Source: Flavobacteriaceae bacterium
GTDB lineage: Bacteria; Bacteroidota; Bacteroidia; Flavobacteriales; Flavobacteriaceae
Direction of reading: 5' to 3'
Length of the DNA stretch: 37,864 nt
NCBI GenBank assembly: GCA_024762795.1
Contig: JANTGS010000020.1
Span: 1 to 37,864, forward strand
Part shown: positions 1 through 9,260 of the stretch, one piece after another
Layout of the letters: each line of letters starts with the position of its first letter
Numbering within the stretch: position 1 is the first letter of the stretch
Program-made: the position numbers and the translations under genes
The notes under the pieces: generated by a model
What the model saw: the letters and a program-made list of their open reading frames with translations, nothing else
The model's database searches: none
Told to the model about the DNA's origin: nothing

Positions 1-118
1 AATTATTAATATTTTCCCTATCCGATTGTTTTTTGTATAAAATCATTTGTATAAATAAAATATTGATATCCTTTGTAATAATTTAGTTTGAGAGGCCTTT
101 CATATTGAGAAAAAAAAT

Positions 119-126
119 TACTTTTG
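119..126 (+). promoter_or_regulatory. Putative -7 promoter element
   Basis: TACTTTTG matches the Bacteroidota -7 consensus TAnnTTTG, 27 bases before the ATG at 154. No clear -33 TTG lies 17-21 bases upstream. A second candidate is TTTG at 46-49 followed by ATCCTTTG at 68-75. Bases 1-118 hold nothing else that I can recognise. Confidence 0.4.
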
Positions 127-153
127 ATTTTTTTAAAAATAATTTAAAGATAC

Positions 154-1185
154 ATGAGAAGCCTTAAACTATTAGGAATTTTATTTTTTGTTCAGTGGAT
201 GTTACAGGCACAACAACAGACCATAAGTTTTAAAGATTTTTCGGTTCCCGGCACCAGTATCCGGGCTATAGAAACAGGAAAAAATAACGAAATTTGGTTT
301 GCGGGATCAAATGGAAAATTCGGAAGAATATATAAAGATATCATTGAAATAGATTCTGTTAAGAAATTAAATAACAAGTATATACACTTTAGATCCATCG
401 CCAACAATAATAAGAATATCTACATCCTTAGTATTGAAAACCCTGCTCTTTTATACAAGATCGATGTTGAATCCAGACACTTTAAATTAACCGAAGTTTA
501 TAAAGAAGATTATCCCAAAGTTTTTTACGATAGTATGAAATTTCTCAATACAAAATACGGAATAGCTGTTGGAGATCCTACACAAAATTGTCTTTCGGTA
601 ATCCTTACAGAGAACGGTGGAAAAACATGGAATAAACTAAACTGCAAAGATTTACCTGAAACAGATGAGGGTGAGGCGTGTTTTGCAGCGAGCAATACCA
701 ATATTGCCACATATAAAAATAATGTATGGATGGTCACCGGAGGTAAAAGATCGAGAGTTTTTCACAGTCCCGATCGTGGAAAGACCTGGAAAGCCTACAA
801 TACTCCAATGGTTCAGGGAGGAAAAATGACCGGAATTTTTACAGTTGACTTCTACGATGCCAATAATGGAATTATTATGGGAGGTAACTGGGAAAAGAAA
901 TCGGATACCCATGCTACCAAGGCCGTCACATCCGATGGAGGCAAAACCTGGAGACTGATCAGTAACGGTACATTACCCGGTTATATCAGCTGTGTACAGT
1001 ATTTTCCCGGATCCTCAAAGAAGATCCTTGCTACTTCAACAGAAGGTATATATTTATCTGAGAATTCAGGCAACACATGGATAAAGATCAGTGAAAGAGG
1101 TTTTTATACCTTAAGATTCTCTGATAAAAATACGGTGTGGTTGGCCGGAAATAACCTTATCACTAAATTAACTTTTTCAAACTAA
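154..1185 (+). CDS. Secreted YCF48/BNR-type beta-propeller protein
   Basis: The 343-residue product has an N-terminal signal peptide (hydrophobic core at residues 4-18, then AQ at 19-20). Four copies of an Asp-box-like motif of the form G-G/R-K/N-T-W occur near residues 155-159, 208-212, 262-266 and 305-309, spaced as in blades of a YCF48/Hcf136-like or sialidase-like propeller. Flavobacterial relatives are often called oxidoreductase or YCF48-related, but no catalytic residues can be assigned here. It is exported, probably to the periplasm or outer surface. There is no obvious type IX secretion C-terminal domain. The ATG at 154 is the only start placed before the signal peptide. The next gene starts 3 bases after the stop, so the two are probably cotranscribed. 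The fold is fairly sure; the function is unknown. Confidence 0.75.
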   Translation: MRSLKLLGILFFVQWMLQAQQQTISFKDFSVPGTSIRAIETGKNNEIWFAGSNGKFGRIYKDIIEIDSVKKLNNKYIHFRSIANNNKNIYILSIENPALLYKIDVESRHFKLTEVYKEDYPKVFYDSMKFLNTKYGIAVGDPTQNCLSVILTENGGKTWNKLNCKDLPETDEGEACFAASNTNIATYKNNVWMVTGGKRSRVFHSPDRGKTWKAYNTPMVQGGKMTGIFTVDFYDANNGIIMGGNWEKKSDTHATKAVTSDGGKTWRLISNGTLPGYISCVQYFPGSSKKILATSTEGIYLSENSGNTWIKISERGFYTLRFSDKNTVWLAGNNLITKLTFSN

Positions 1186-1188
1186 AAA

Positions 1189-1746
1189 ATGAAACGATTT
1201 ACTATCATAATCCTTTTGCTGATCATAGGTTTTAATACAGCCTGCAGCAACAGTGATCTCAAAGAACAATTTCAATGTGAAGCTTCTGCTCCTGGAAACA
1301 CCAAACAATATAAGGATATTTTAAAACATTTTGATATTCATATTCCAAAAGACTGGAAGACGATTCTTTATTATGATGAATATGTGTCAAATATTTACAG
1401 TGCAGACACATCCAAATCACTCACCCAAACCTATATTATTGATGTTACATGGAATCAGGGAGAACTTCTGTTTGACAAGGCTTTTGAAGAGAATATCAAA
1501 TCCGTTCTCGACAGTAGTCAGATGAAGATCACTAAAAAGGAGTTTATAAAATTTCAAAAATATCCTGCCTATTATTTCTATTCGCAGGGAAAATATCTCG
1601 AATACGATTATCACCTACTGGAAATCTATGTAAAAACAAAACCGGATGAATATTTTAATCTCACCACTAAGGTCTATGGAAAAGAAAAGGTAGAAGAAAG
1701 AATTTGTGAATCCATTGCCTTATTTGAGGATATCTCCATCAAATAA
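1189..1746 (+). CDS. Small hypothetical lipoprotein
   Basis: The 185-residue protein begins with a lipoprotein signal: hydrophobic residues 5-15 and a lipobox ending N-T-A-C at Cys19, followed by SNSD. It should therefore be acylated and anchored in the envelope. The rest is a mixed alpha/beta sequence rich in Lys, Glu and Tyr, with no family I recognise. The shape suggests a PsbP/DUF-type periplasmic fold, but that is only an impression. It starts 3 bases after the propeller gene with an A-rich lead (AAAA before the ATG), so the two genes very likely form an operon and may share a surface role. Function unknown. Confidence 0.7.
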   Translation: MKRFTIIILLLIIGFNTACSNSDLKEQFQCEASAPGNTKQYKDILKHFDIHIPKDWKTILYYDEYVSNIYSADTSKSLTQTYIIDVTWNQGELLFDKAFEENIKSVLDSSQMKITKKEFIKFQKYPAYYFYSQGKYLEYDYHLLEIYVKTKPDEYFNLTTKVYGKEKVEERICESIALFEDISIK

Positions 1747-1792
1747 CATCAACAAACCCACTGATTTCTTACTGTTTATTAAATAGATTTAA

Positions 1793-1800
1793 TACTTTTG
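1793..1800 (+). promoter_or_regulatory. Putative pepT promoter -7 element
   Basis: TACTTTTG matches TAnnTTTG exactly and lies 15 bases before the ATG at 1816. No good -33 TTG is visible. Transcription would start near 1806, which excludes the in-frame TTG at 1798 as the translation start because it lies inside this element. Confidence 0.5.
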
Positions 1801-1815
1801 GAAAAAATAAAAATT

Positions 1816-3048
1816 ATGGAAAAAATAATCGATCGTTTTTTAAGATACGTCAAAATAGATACACAATCAGATCCTGAAAATCCTGATTTTCCAAGTACTG
1901 AAAAACAATGGAATCTGGCTAATTTACTGGTTGAAGAATTAAAAGAAATTGGTATGCAGGAGGTCAGTATTGATGATAATGCCTATGTAATGGCCACCTT
2001 GCCGTCAAATACCGATAAAAAGATCCCAACAGTAGGATTTATAGCACATATTGATACCAGTCCGGATTTTACTGCGACAAATGTAAATCCTCAGATTCAT
2101 AAGAACTATGATGGCAAAGAAATTCTTCTGAACAAAGAAGAAAATATCGTTCTTTCTCCCGATTATTTTGAAGATCTGTTGTTGTATAAAGGTCAAACAC
2201 TGATCACTACCGATGGAACTACATTGCTTGGGGCTGATGATAAAGCCGGTGTTGCTGAGATCATGAGTGCAATGGAATATCTGATTAAGCATCCGGAAAT
2301 AGAACACGGAACCATCAAGGTGGGCTTTACCCCCGATGAAGAAGTTGGAAAAGGTGCTCAAAAATTTGATGTTGAAAAGTTCAATGCCGATTGGGCTTAT
2401 ACCATGGATGGAAGTGCCGTTGGAGAACTGGAATACGAAAATTTTAATGCTGCCGGAGCTAAGGTAAGTATTACCGGAAAGATTGTACATCCTGGGTATG
2501 CCAAAGGAAAGATGGTCAATTCTATGTTAATTGCTGCCGATTTTATCAAAGCTTTACCTGAAGATGAAGTCCCTGAAAGAACTGAGGGCTACGAAGGTTT
2601 TTACCATCTTTATTCCATGAAAGGGGAAGTTGAAAAAACAGAATTACAATATATTATCCGTGATCACAATATGGATCTGTTCAAAAAAAGAAAAGAAACT
2701 TTCCAAAAGATCGCTGGTGAAATGAATACAAGGCTGGGGAATGATCTGATCGAAGTTGAGATCAAAGATCAGTATTACAATATGCGTGAAAAAGTTGAAC
2801 CGGTAATGCATATTGTGGATATAGCTGAAGAAGCTATGAAAAATCTAGGAATAAAACCTCTGATCAAAGCCATCCGTGGTGGAACTGATGGTTCACAACT
2901 TTCATATAAAGGTCTGCCCTGCCCTAATATTTTTGCAGGCGGACATAATTTTCATGGCCGTTATGAATTTGTAACCGTGGAAGCTATGGAAAAAGCAAAG
3001 AATGTAATAATAGAAATAGCAGAACTTACTGCAAAGAAATTCAATTAA
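1816..3048 (+). CDS. pepT: Peptidase T (tripeptidase)
   Basis: PepT is a cytoplasmic M20 zinc aminopeptidase that removes the N-terminal residue of tripeptides. From the ATG at 1816 the product is 410 residues, the normal PepT length, and it begins [18 protein letters not shown] as the family does. Visible family motifs are [11 protein letters not shown] (metal ligand His and the Asp next to it), LLGADDKAG (bridging Asp), [10 protein letters not shown] (catalytic Glu pair), [14 protein letters not shown], and the C-terminal metal ligand His in FAGGHNFHG. An in-frame TTG at 1798 would add six residues but falls inside the promoter. The lysA-like gene starts 3 bases after the stop, so peptide degradation and lysine synthesis genes are probably cotranscribed. 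Confidence 0.96.
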   Translation: MEKIIDRFLRYVKIDTQSDPENPDFPSTEKQWNLANLLVEELKEIGMQEVSIDDNAYVMATLPSNTDKKIPTVGFIAHIDTSPDFTATNVNPQIHKNYDGKEILLNKEENIVLSPDYFEDLLLYKGQTLITTDGTTLLGADDKAGVAEIMSAMEYLIKHPEIEHGTIKVGFTPDEEVGKGAQKFDVEKFNADWAYTMDGSAVGELEYENFNAAGAKVSITGKIVHPGYAKGKMVNSMLIAADFIKALPEDEVPERTEGYEGFYHLYSMKGEVEKTELQYIIRDHNMDLFKKRKETFQKIAGEMNTRLGNDLIEVEIKDQYYNMREKVEPVMHIVDIAEEAMKNLGIKPLIKAIRGGTDGSQLSYKGLPCPNIFAGGHNFHGRYEFVTVEAMEKAKNVIIEIAELTAKKFN

Positions 3049-3051
3049 TTT

Positions 3052-4260
3052 ATGGATCAGCAAGTTTTATTATCTCTGGTTTCAAAATACGGCAGTCCGC
3101 TCTATGTTTATGATGCGGAAAAAATTATTTCTCAATTTGACCGAATAAAAAATGCTTTTTCTGAAACCAAGCGACTGAGAATAAATTTTGCCACCAAGGC
3201 TTTATCCAATATTTCAATATTGAAATTATTAAAAAAAGCCGGGGCGAACATTGACTGTGTTTCTATTGAAGAAGTTCAGTTAGGATTACTTGCCGGATTT
3301 GCTCCAAAGCAGATCTCCTATACACCCAGTGGCGTTTCTTTTGAGGAAATTGAAAGAGCTGTGGATCTGGGCGTAAAAATTACGTTGGATAATCTTATTG
3401 CACTGGAATATTTTGGTGCAAAACATCCCGGTCTTCCCGTAAGTATACGTATCAATCCCAATGTGATGGGAGGAGGAAATAAAAAGATCTCAGTGGGGCA
3501 TCATAAAGCAAAATTTGGAATTCCGGTTTATCAGATTGATGAAGTACTGGAAATAGAAAAGAAATATAAGATGAAGATCAATGGGGTGCATATGCATACC
3601 GGATCGGATATTTTAAAAGTAGAAACCTTTCTGGAGGCTGCCGAAGTACTTTTTAGCGTTGCTAAACGCTTTGAACATCTTGATTTTATTGATTTCGGTG
3701 GCGGATTTAAGGTATCTTATAAAGAGGGAGATCCTGCTACTGATATTGAAAAATTTGGAAAGATCATCAGCAAAAGATTTAATGAAATTTGTAAGGAATA
3801 CGGCAAAGATCTTGAGATCGTTTTTGAACCCGGTAAATTTCTGGTCAGCGAATCCGGTCATTTTCTGGTTAAGGTCAATCTGATTAAGGAGATCAAAGAT
3901 ATTTCTTTTGCTGCTGTTGACAGTGGTTTCAATCACCTGATACGCCCAATGTATTATGGAGCTTATCATCATATTGTTAATATTTCAAATCCCAAAGGAC
4001 CTGAAAAACCATATCATGTTGTGGGATATATTTGTGAAACAGATACTTTTGCCGAAAACCGGATGATCAATGAAGTAAGGAAGGACGATATTTTATGTTT
4101 TAGAAATGCAGGAGCCTATGCTTTTACCATGGCTTCAAATTACAATTCCAGACTTCGTCCTGCTGAAGTATTGGTTTATAAAGGGAAAGATTATCTGATC
4201 AGAGAACGTGAAAATATCGAGGATCTTACACGAAATCAAATCATTACTGATATTCTATAA
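3052..4260 (+). CDS. lysA: Diaminopimelate decarboxylase
   Basis: This PLP enzyme converts meso-diaminopimelate to L-lysine, the last step of the pathway, in the cytoplasm. The 402-residue product has the alanine-racemase-like barrel with the PLP lysine in F-A-T-K at about residue 49, then HMHTGSD (residues 180-186), the Gly-rich FGGG phosphate loop (215-218), FEPGKFLV (258-265), and the CETDTFAENR segment (328-337) carrying the cysteine and aspartate that contact substrate in this family. Length and motif order fit LysA rather than an ornithine or arginine decarboxylase. It follows pepT by 3 bases. Its stop region overlaps the convergent gene by 6 bases; both stops lie in the hexamer CTATAA. 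Confidence 0.94.
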   Translation: MDQQVLLSLVSKYGSPLYVYDAEKIISQFDRIKNAFSETKRLRINFATKALSNISILKLLKKAGANIDCVSIEEVQLGLLAGFAPKQISYTPSGVSFEEIERAVDLGVKITLDNLIALEYFGAKHPGLPVSIRINPNVMGGGNKKISVGHHKAKFGIPVYQIDEVLEIEKKYKMKINGVHMHTGSDILKVETFLEAAEVLFSVAKRFEHLDFIDFGGGFKVSYKEGDPATDIEKFGKIISKRFNEICKEYGKDLEIVFEPGKFLVSESGHFLVKVNLIKEIKDISFAAVDSGFNHLIRPMYYGAYHHIVNISNPKGPEKPYHVVGYICETDTFAENRMINEVRKDDILCFRNAGAYAFTMASNYNSRLRPAEVLVYKGKDYLIRERENIEDLTRNQIITDIL

Positions 4261-4725
4261 GAAGATCTTAAGAATAGCTTCGTACAAGGTTCCTTTGGAA
4301 ATGATTCCACCTTTTTGGACCAAGTCAAAGATCTCGGTATTTCTATCAGCAGTATAAGCTTTTTTACCCCGTAAAAAAGAAATGGATCGATCATTGGTAT
4401 GATCCATAAACCAGTTAAAATCCTCCTTGTTTAAAAAATTAAAGTTTTCTTTGTCAACTTTTACAAGGATCCGTTCCATATTGTCAGGATTGCATTTAAA
4501 AAGATTCAGGTCTTTCTCAGAATAATGTTCGATATAAGAAGTTTTATCCAGAACTTTTTCCCAGATCAGATCGCTGAAAATATTCATTTCCTCCTGAGCA
4601 GCCTCCGGATTATTCCTTTTGATCTCTTCCCATTGTTCTTTATCTATCTGCTGACTTGCCAGAAAATTAGCAAATTCAATATGTAATTCTTCAAATTGTT
4701 CCTTGGTAAGTAACTGGTATTTCAT
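4255..4725 (-). CDS. DUF6495 family protein
   Basis: A 156-residue soluble protein, acidic, with no signal peptide or membrane segment. It begins MKYQLLTKEQFEELHIEF and carries FSDLIWEKVL and a C-terminal G-x-I-S-K-G-TLYE segment, which I associate with the small flavobacterial family DUF6495. No catalytic motif can be seen and the function is unknown. It lies downstream of a strong terminator that separates it from the TonB receptor gene, so it is probably a single-gene unit. It overlaps the 3' end of lysA tail to tail. Confidence 0.75.
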   Translation of the reverse strand: MKYQLLTKEQFEELHIEFANFLASQQIDKEQWEEIKRNNPEAAQEEMNIFSDLIWEKVLDKTSYIEHYSEKDLNLFKCNPDNMERILVKVDKENFNFLNKEDFNWFMDHTNDRSISFLRGKKAYTADRNTEIFDLVQKGGIISKGTLYEAILKIFL

Positions 4726-4742
4726 TTTGTAAATTTAATTCC

Positions 4743-4783
4743 GACAAAAATAAAAAAACCGTTCCGAATAATACCGGAACGGT
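4743..4783 (-). terminator. Intrinsic terminator of the TonB receptor gene
   Basis: A 9-bp perfect stem (4758-4766 pairs with 4775-4783, arm ACCGTTCCG) with an 8-base loop is followed on the minus strand by a run of seven T, an A and five T (complement of 4745-4757). It lies 25 bases after the receptor stop. Confidence 0.85.
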
Positions 4784-4807
4784 CTTAAAATTAAATGGAT
4801 CCTTTTG

Positions 4808-7800
4808 TTAGAAGATATATCTTAATCCAAGTTGCATTTGCCATCTTGAATCGAGGCTGGTATCATATCCAAATGTTTTTTGTAAATTTCCGTCAAAGGA
4901 ATAAACAGGCATTTTAGTATCTGTATCAACGCTAACACCAATAGGCTGAATAGCATTAGGCTGTTGAATCACTCCCCAGTTAGAATTTAGCATATTTCCA
5001 AAATTCAGAATATCAACACTGAACTGAACGGTTTGCTTTTTATCACGGATTGTGAAATTGTAATCCTGTAAAAGTTTTACATCTATTCGGTCTCTCCATG
5101 GTGAAATTGCACCATATCTTTCAGCATATTGTCCTCTTCTGCCACTTAGATAATCATCCTGAGCAATAAATTTCTCAAAAGCTTCAGCCATTCCAGAGCC
5201 TGTAAATACCATTTGAGAAACCTCTGAACTTGTAGGCACATAGATCAGATCATTTAAACCTGAACCATCTCCGTTGATATCTCCACCATAAGTATAAGAG
5301 AATCTTCCTCCCTGAGACAATTCCATAAAGGATGAAATTGTAGTGGCCCAGCGATCGTTACCATAAGTCCATTTTTTACTTACTACTCCCACAAATCTAT
5401 GAGTATCGCCATATTTAGAGTAAGAAAGCACATCATCATTAACATTTCCCAGGGCTGGGTTTCCAACAAAGGCATCCCCTGTAATTTCTGCTTCGATAGA
5501 GTTTACATCTTTAGAACTCATATAGTTATAAGCACCACTTAAATAGAAATCATTAGCAAATCTTTTTTCTAATTTGATCGTCCAGTTAAAGATCCTACCT
5601 TTATCAGAATTACTAAAAACATAAGCTGCATTTTGGAATGAATTCTTATCAGCATCTGTATAGATCGGACGATTATCTACTCCTGCCAAAGTTCCTGAAG
5701 GCGCTCTTAATCCCCAGTTTTGAACATGTGGAGCATTGATATCTTTAGTATAACTGATGTCTGTAGAAGCTACAAGTCCGTTATTAAATTTGTAATCGGC
5801 ACCGATATTGGTTCTCCAAACCTGAGGCCACTGGAAATCGGGATCAACTACTTCATAGAACCAGAAATTAGGAGCACCCACCTGGTTTCCTAACCATACA
5901 AACGGGAATCTTCCGGTAAAAATACCTGATCCACCACGAAGCTGGAAGGTTTTATCACCACTCACATCCCAGTTAAATCCGAAACGTGGAGAAATAAGTA
6001 TTTTATTGGTTGGCATTTTGGTGCTGTCAAAATAAACTTCATCACCGGTAGCGGGATCAAAATATTCGATATTTGGATTATAACAGCATTGAGTATCTAT
6101 AAACTCCTGTGCATAATCTGAGGTATTGAAATAAAGTGGTTTGTCAAATCTTACTCCTAAAGTAACTTTAAGATCCTGACTTACACTCCACTCATCCTGC
6201 ATATAGAAAGACATTTGCCCAACATCGGTCTTATACCAGTTCCATCCACCGGATACACCTTCACCATTTTCATTATAGGATTTATCCAGCGCTATAGCTG
6301 TAGCCAGATCATCCGCGATAGACGGATCATTAATAAATTCAGAAACAGAGCCTGAGGTTGGAAAGAATACGCCTCTTGCACCATAAGCTCCTAAGTTAAA
6401 AGAGTTCCCGAATTTAAATTTCTCAAAAGAAACACCAGCGGTAACTACATGGTCATTTAAGAAGAAAGTCAGGTTATCGGTAAACTGAAATACAGATTGT
6501 TTTAATACATTATGAATTGAAAAAGGTTCATGACCTGCGATAATATAGGGAGAACCATTTTCAAGAATGGTAAAACTTGGTGCCGGAGTAGACATCGGAT
6601 CCCTGAAATCATCAAAATCGGTATAACCTACCTGTAATTTATTTGAAGCATTTTCGGAAATTGTTGAATTCAGTTCCAAAAGAATAGAATTTAACCTGTT
6701 GTTCATCTGATAACCGGAATTTTCAAACTGTAAGGTATTAGCATTAGGGCCTCTGAATGCCAGTGCTGTTGGGTGAGCCGGAAGCTCTTTGGAGGCATCC
6801 AGGAAGTTGTAGATCAAAGCCAGACGGTTGTTATCATTGATGTTCCAGTCCAGTTTAAAAATACCTTTTATAGATTCTGTCTTATAAAGAAAACCCCTGT
6901 AAGCTCCGGTATCATAACCTAATCCTGATAAAAAATCTTTAACAGCGATCATATCAGATTCCAGTACGCGGGATTCATTGATAGCTCCTGAACCTGTATT
7001 AGGCACCCATGAAGAGCCTAGGTCATCACGATCATCTTTTTCAAAATTGGCAAAAAAGAACAATTTATCTTTAATGATCGGACCACCAATACTAAAACCG
7101 TATTGTTTTTGATTCAGGTCGGATTTAAAAAGTTTATCTCCTCTTACTTTACCTCCTGTCATACTCTCATTACGAAAATATCCGTAAGCCGTACCATGAA
7201 ATTCATTGGTACCACTTTTGGTTACAGCATTTACTGAAGCTCCTGTAAATCCAGACTGGGTTACATCATAAGGAGCGATAGAAACAGAGATCTGATCAAT
7301 GGCATCCAGTGAAATTGGCTGAGCTCCGGTTTGTCCGCCCGGAGTTGGAGAATCGAGTCCGAAAGGATTGTTAAAGATCGATCCGTCTAAAGAGAAATTA
7401 TTAAACTGATCATTCCTTCCTCCAAAAGAGTTTCCTGAAGCAGAAGGCTCAAGTCTTGTAAAATCACTGGCTCCTCTCGAAATGGTTGGCAAGGTTTTTA
7501 AAGCTTCACGCCCCACATTGGTCTGGGCACCTGTCCGGTCGCCACTAAAAACATTGTTGGCTGAATCAGCATTGATCACTACTTCTTCCAACTGATTATC
7601 CGATTTTAATATCACTTTAAAATCAAAAGTATTTCCCAGTGTAAGAAAAACATTATCGATCTCACTGTTTTGGAAACCTACATAACTGACTGTGATCTTA
7701 TAGGGCCCGCCTACCCGCATATTCCGCAGATTAACAATTCCGTCAAAATTTGTTGTGCTACCGTATTTTGTACCTGTGGGTGTATGTACAGCTACAACTG

Positions 7801-7930
7801 TAGCATCCGGTAATGGTTGATTAGCATCATCTAAAATAACACCTCTCATTGATGATGTGGTAACCTGTGCAAAAGTGGTAAAAGTCACTGTTAATGCAAA
7901 TATTACCATTAATAAGGATTTCATTGTCAT
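4808..7930 (-). CDS. TonB-dependent receptor, Oar-like, with carboxypeptidase-like regulatory domain
   Basis: The 1040-residue outer-membrane protein has a signal peptide ending FTTFAQ near residue 22, a carboxypeptidase-regulatory-like Ig domain (about residues 26-112, with TKYGSTTNFDG and YKITVSYVGF), a plug domain (about 113-240, including NNFSLDGSIF and NAVTKSGTNEFHG), and a long beta-barrel ending in an aromatic residue, LGLRYIF. The NAVTKSGTN plug segment and the barrel length resemble Oar-type receptors more than SusC, and no SusD partner is adjacent. It should import a ligand across the outer membrane using TonB; the substrate cannot be told. Two ATG codons are possible, 7930 and 7924; the second gives MKSLL, a more typical signal start. 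It is apparently transcribed alone. Confidence 0.92.
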   Translation of the reverse strand: MTMKSLLMVIFALTVTFTTFAQVTTSSMRGVILDDANQPLPDATVVAVHTPTGTKYGSTTNFDGIVNLRNMRVGGPYKITVSYVGFQNSEIDNVFLTLGNTFDFKVILKSDNQLEEVVINADSANNVFSGDRTGAQTNVGREALKTLPTISRGASDFTRLEPSASGNSFGGRNDQFNNFSLDGSIFNNPFGLDSPTPGGQTGAQPISLDAIDQISVSIAPYDVTQSGFTGASVNAVTKSGTNEFHGTAYGYFRNESMTGGKVRGDKLFKSDLNQKQYGFSIGGPIIKDKLFFFANFEKDDRDDLGSSWVPNTGSGAINESRVLESDMIAVKDFLSGLGYDTGAYRGFLYKTESIKGIFKLDWNINDNNRLALIYNFLDASKELPAHPTALAFRGPNANTLQFENSGYQMNNRLNSILLELNSTISENASNKLQVGYTDFDDFRDPMSTPAPSFTILENGSPYIIAGHEPFSIHNVLKQSVFQFTDNLTFFLNDHVVTAGVSFEKFKFGNSFNLGAYGARGVFFPTSGSVSEFINDPSIADDLATAIALDKSYNENGEGVSGGWNWYKTDVGQMSFYMQDEWSVSQDLKVTLGVRFDKPLYFNTSDYAQEFIDTQCCYNPNIEYFDPATGDEVYFDSTKMPTNKILISPRFGFNWDVSGDKTFQLRGGSGIFTGRFPFVWLGNQVGAPNFWFYEVVDPDFQWPQVWRTNIGADYKFNNGLVASTDISYTKDINAPHVQNWGLRAPSGTLAGVDNRPIYTDADKNSFQNAAYVFSNSDKGRIFNWTIKLEKRFANDFYLSGAYNYMSSKDVNSIEAEITGDAFVGNPALGNVNDDVLSYSKYGDTHRFVGVVSKKWTYGNDRWATTISSFMELSQGGRFSYTYGGDINGDGSGLNDLIYVPTSSEVSQMVFTGSGMAEAFEKFIAQDDYLSGRRGQYAERYGAISPWRDRIDVKLLQDYNFTIRDKKQTVQFSVDILNFGNMLNSNWGVIQQPNAIQPIGVSVDTDTKMPVYSFDGNLQKTFGYDTSLDSRWQMQLGLRYIF

Positions 7931-7958
7931 AAATAAAATTTTTAAGTTAAAGGTGCTG

Positions 7959-7966
7959 CAAAGAAA
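7959..7966 (-). promoter_or_regulatory. Weak -7-like element upstream of the TonB receptor
   Basis: On the minus strand TTTCTTTG, followed by C, differs from TAnnTTTG only at the second base and lies 28 bases before the ATG. It sits one base beyond the T-run of the rplI terminator, so the terminator hairpin would fill the place of a -33 element. Tentative. Confidence 0.3.
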
Positions 7967-7967
7967 T

Positions 7968-7998
7968 AAAAAAAAAGCCTATCCGATTAAGATAGACT
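7968..7998 (-). terminator. Intrinsic terminator of the rpsF-rpsR-rplI operon
   Basis: Minus-strand hairpin with 8-bp arms (7991-7998 pairs with 7976-7983, one G-T pair) and a 7-base loop, followed by nine T (complement of 7968-7976). It lies 27 bases after the rplI stop. Confidence 0.85.
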
Positions 7999-8025
7999 TT
8001 ATATTTTATTAACAGTTTATTAACG

Positions 8026-8475
8026 TTATGCTTCCGCGATTACTTCAAATGGTAACTCAACGATCACATCTCTGTGTAATCTCACTTTAGCTGTATATTT
8101 TCCCAGTCGTTTTACCAGACCTCCACCTACAGTGATAAATTTCTTATCAATTTCATGTCCTGCCTCAGTAAGAACCTCAGCAAGATTTGCATTACTTACC
8201 GAACCAAATAATTTATCACCTTCGCCTGTTTTAGCTGAGATCTTTAATTCTAAGGTTTTCAGTATATCAGCAGTTTTGTTAGCCTGCTCAACAATATTTG
8301 CTTCTTTATATGCTCTTTGCTTTAAGGTCTCTGCAAGAACTTTCTTTGCAGAGGTAGTTGCTAAAACTGCATATCCGTGAGGAATCAGGTAATTACGGCC
8401 ATAACCATTTTTTACTGATACCACATCGTCTTTAAAGCCTAAATTAGCAACGTCTTTTTTTAATATAAGTTCCAT
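8026..8475 (-). CDS. rplI: 50S ribosomal protein L9
   Basis: L9 binds 23S rRNA domain V near the L1 stalk and helps maintain translational fidelity. The 149-residue length is normal. The N-terminal half begins MELILKKDVANLGFKDDVV with the L9 signature GYGRNYLIPHGYAVLAT (about residues 24-40). A connecting helix follows, then the C-terminal domain ending in VELPFEVI. Last gene of the rpsF-rpsR-rplI operon; it starts 20 bases after the rpsR stop and is followed by a strong terminator. Confidence 0.97.
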   Translation of the reverse strand: MELILKKDVANLGFKDDVVSVKNGYGRNYLIPHGYAVLATTSAKKVLAETLKQRAYKEANIVEQANKTADILKTLELKISAKTGEGDKLFGSVSNANLAEVLTEAGHEIDKKFITVGGGLVKRLGKYTAKVRLHRDVIVELPFEVIAEA

Positions 8476-8495
8476 AATAAATTTCTTCTGATTAA

Positions 8496-8792
8496 TTATT
8501 TTAACATATCACCTACATAAGGCATTAAGGCCAAATGACGTGCTCTTTTAATTGCTTGTGCAACTTTACGTTGGTATTTTAATGAAGTACCGGTTAATCT
8601 TCTTGGTAAGATCTTACCTTGCTCATTTACCAGATACATCAAAAAATCAGGATCTTTATAGTCAATATATTTTATACCGTTTCTTTTAAAACGACAATAT
8701 TTAACTTTTACTTTGGTATCAATCTCTAACGGAGTAAGGTATCTTACAGCTCCTTTGTTACCTCCTTGTGCTTGTTGTTCAATTGTAGCCAT
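8496..8792 (-). CDS. rpsR: 30S ribosomal protein S18
   Basis: S18 pairs with S6 on the platform of the 30S subunit. The 98-residue protein contains [17 protein letters not shown] and the family signature [20 protein letters not shown], followed by [13 protein letters not shown]. The N-terminal extension rich in Gln, Gly and Asn (residues 1-16) is typical of Bacteroidota S18. It lies 3 bases after rpsF and 20 bases before rplI, in the standard order. Confidence 0.97.
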   Translation of the reverse strand: MATIEQQAQGGNKGAVRYLTPLEIDTKVKVKYCRFKRNGIKYIDYKDPDFLMYLVNEQGKILPRRLTGTSLKYQRKVAQAIKRARHLALMPYVGDMLK

Positions 8793-8795
8793 GTG

Positions 8796-9137
8796 TTACT
8801 TTTTAGATGATTTAACTCTTTTTCTTCTTTTTTCGGCCCATTCGATAGCGTGCTTATCTAACTTTACAGTTAAATAACGCATAATGCTGTCATCTCTTCT
8901 AAATTCAAGCTCATAGGCAGAAATAATTTCTCCGGGAGCTTTAAACTCAAATAAATGGTAAAAACCGGTTTTTTTCTTTTGAATTGGATAAGCCAACTTT
9001 CTCAGCCCCCAATCCTCTTTCCAAATCATCTCGGCACCTTTAGAAACCAGGTAATCTTCAAACTTTTTTACTGTTTCCTTTACCTGAGTATCAGATAAAA
9101 CGGGATTCAAAATGAAAACAGATTCGTAATGATTCAT
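8796..9137 (-). CDS. rpsF: 30S ribosomal protein S6
   Basis: S6 forms a heterodimer with S18 and binds the central domain of 16S rRNA. The 113-residue sequence starts MNHYESVFILNPVLSD, with the characteristic W-G-L-R-K-L-A-Y-P-I-Q stretch at about residues 43-53 and the FEFKAPGEIISAYELEFRRDD segment, and ends in a basic tail. First gene of the operon, preceded by an excellent promoter at 9172-9201. In many bacteria S6:S18 represses its own leader; the leader here is only about 28 bases, so I see no room for a large regulatory structure. Confidence 0.97.
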   Translation of the reverse strand: MNHYESVFILNPVLSDTQVKETVKKFEDYLVSKGAEMIWKEDWGLRKLAYPIQKKKTGFYHLFEFKAPGEIISAYELEFRRDDSIMRYLTVKLDKHAIEWAEKRRKRVKSSKK

Positions 9138-9171
9138 AATTAATAATTTATATGTTATTTTTTTAAGCCTG

Positions 9172-9201
9172 CAAATATACGATATTTTCTATATAATTCA
9201 A
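9172..9201 (-). promoter_or_regulatory. Promoter of the rpsF operon
   Basis: On the minus strand -33 TTG (complement of 9199-9201), exactly 19 bases, then -7 TATATTTG (complement of 9172-9179) followed by C. This is an exact match to the Bacteroidota housekeeping sigma consensus. The expected start is near 9165, giving a leader of about 28 bases. Confidence 0.85.
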
Positions 9202-9260
9202 CACAAAACTATTTTTATTTAACCCATTGACAGAGAATACTTTTTATCGCTTTTGGCCTA

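Noticed and set aside
1798-1815. TTG at 1798 as the pepT start
   Set aside because: It lies inside a TAnnTTTG promoter element, and the ATG at 1816 gives the standard peptidase T N terminus and length.
2005-2490. Long open frame antisense to pepT
   Set aside because: It lies wholly inside a well-supported gene, has no start signal or family resemblance, and mirrors its codon pattern.
4808-7930. SusC-type glycan receptor
   Set aside because: No SusD partner is adjacent, and the plug motif NAVTKSGTNEFHG is Oar-like.
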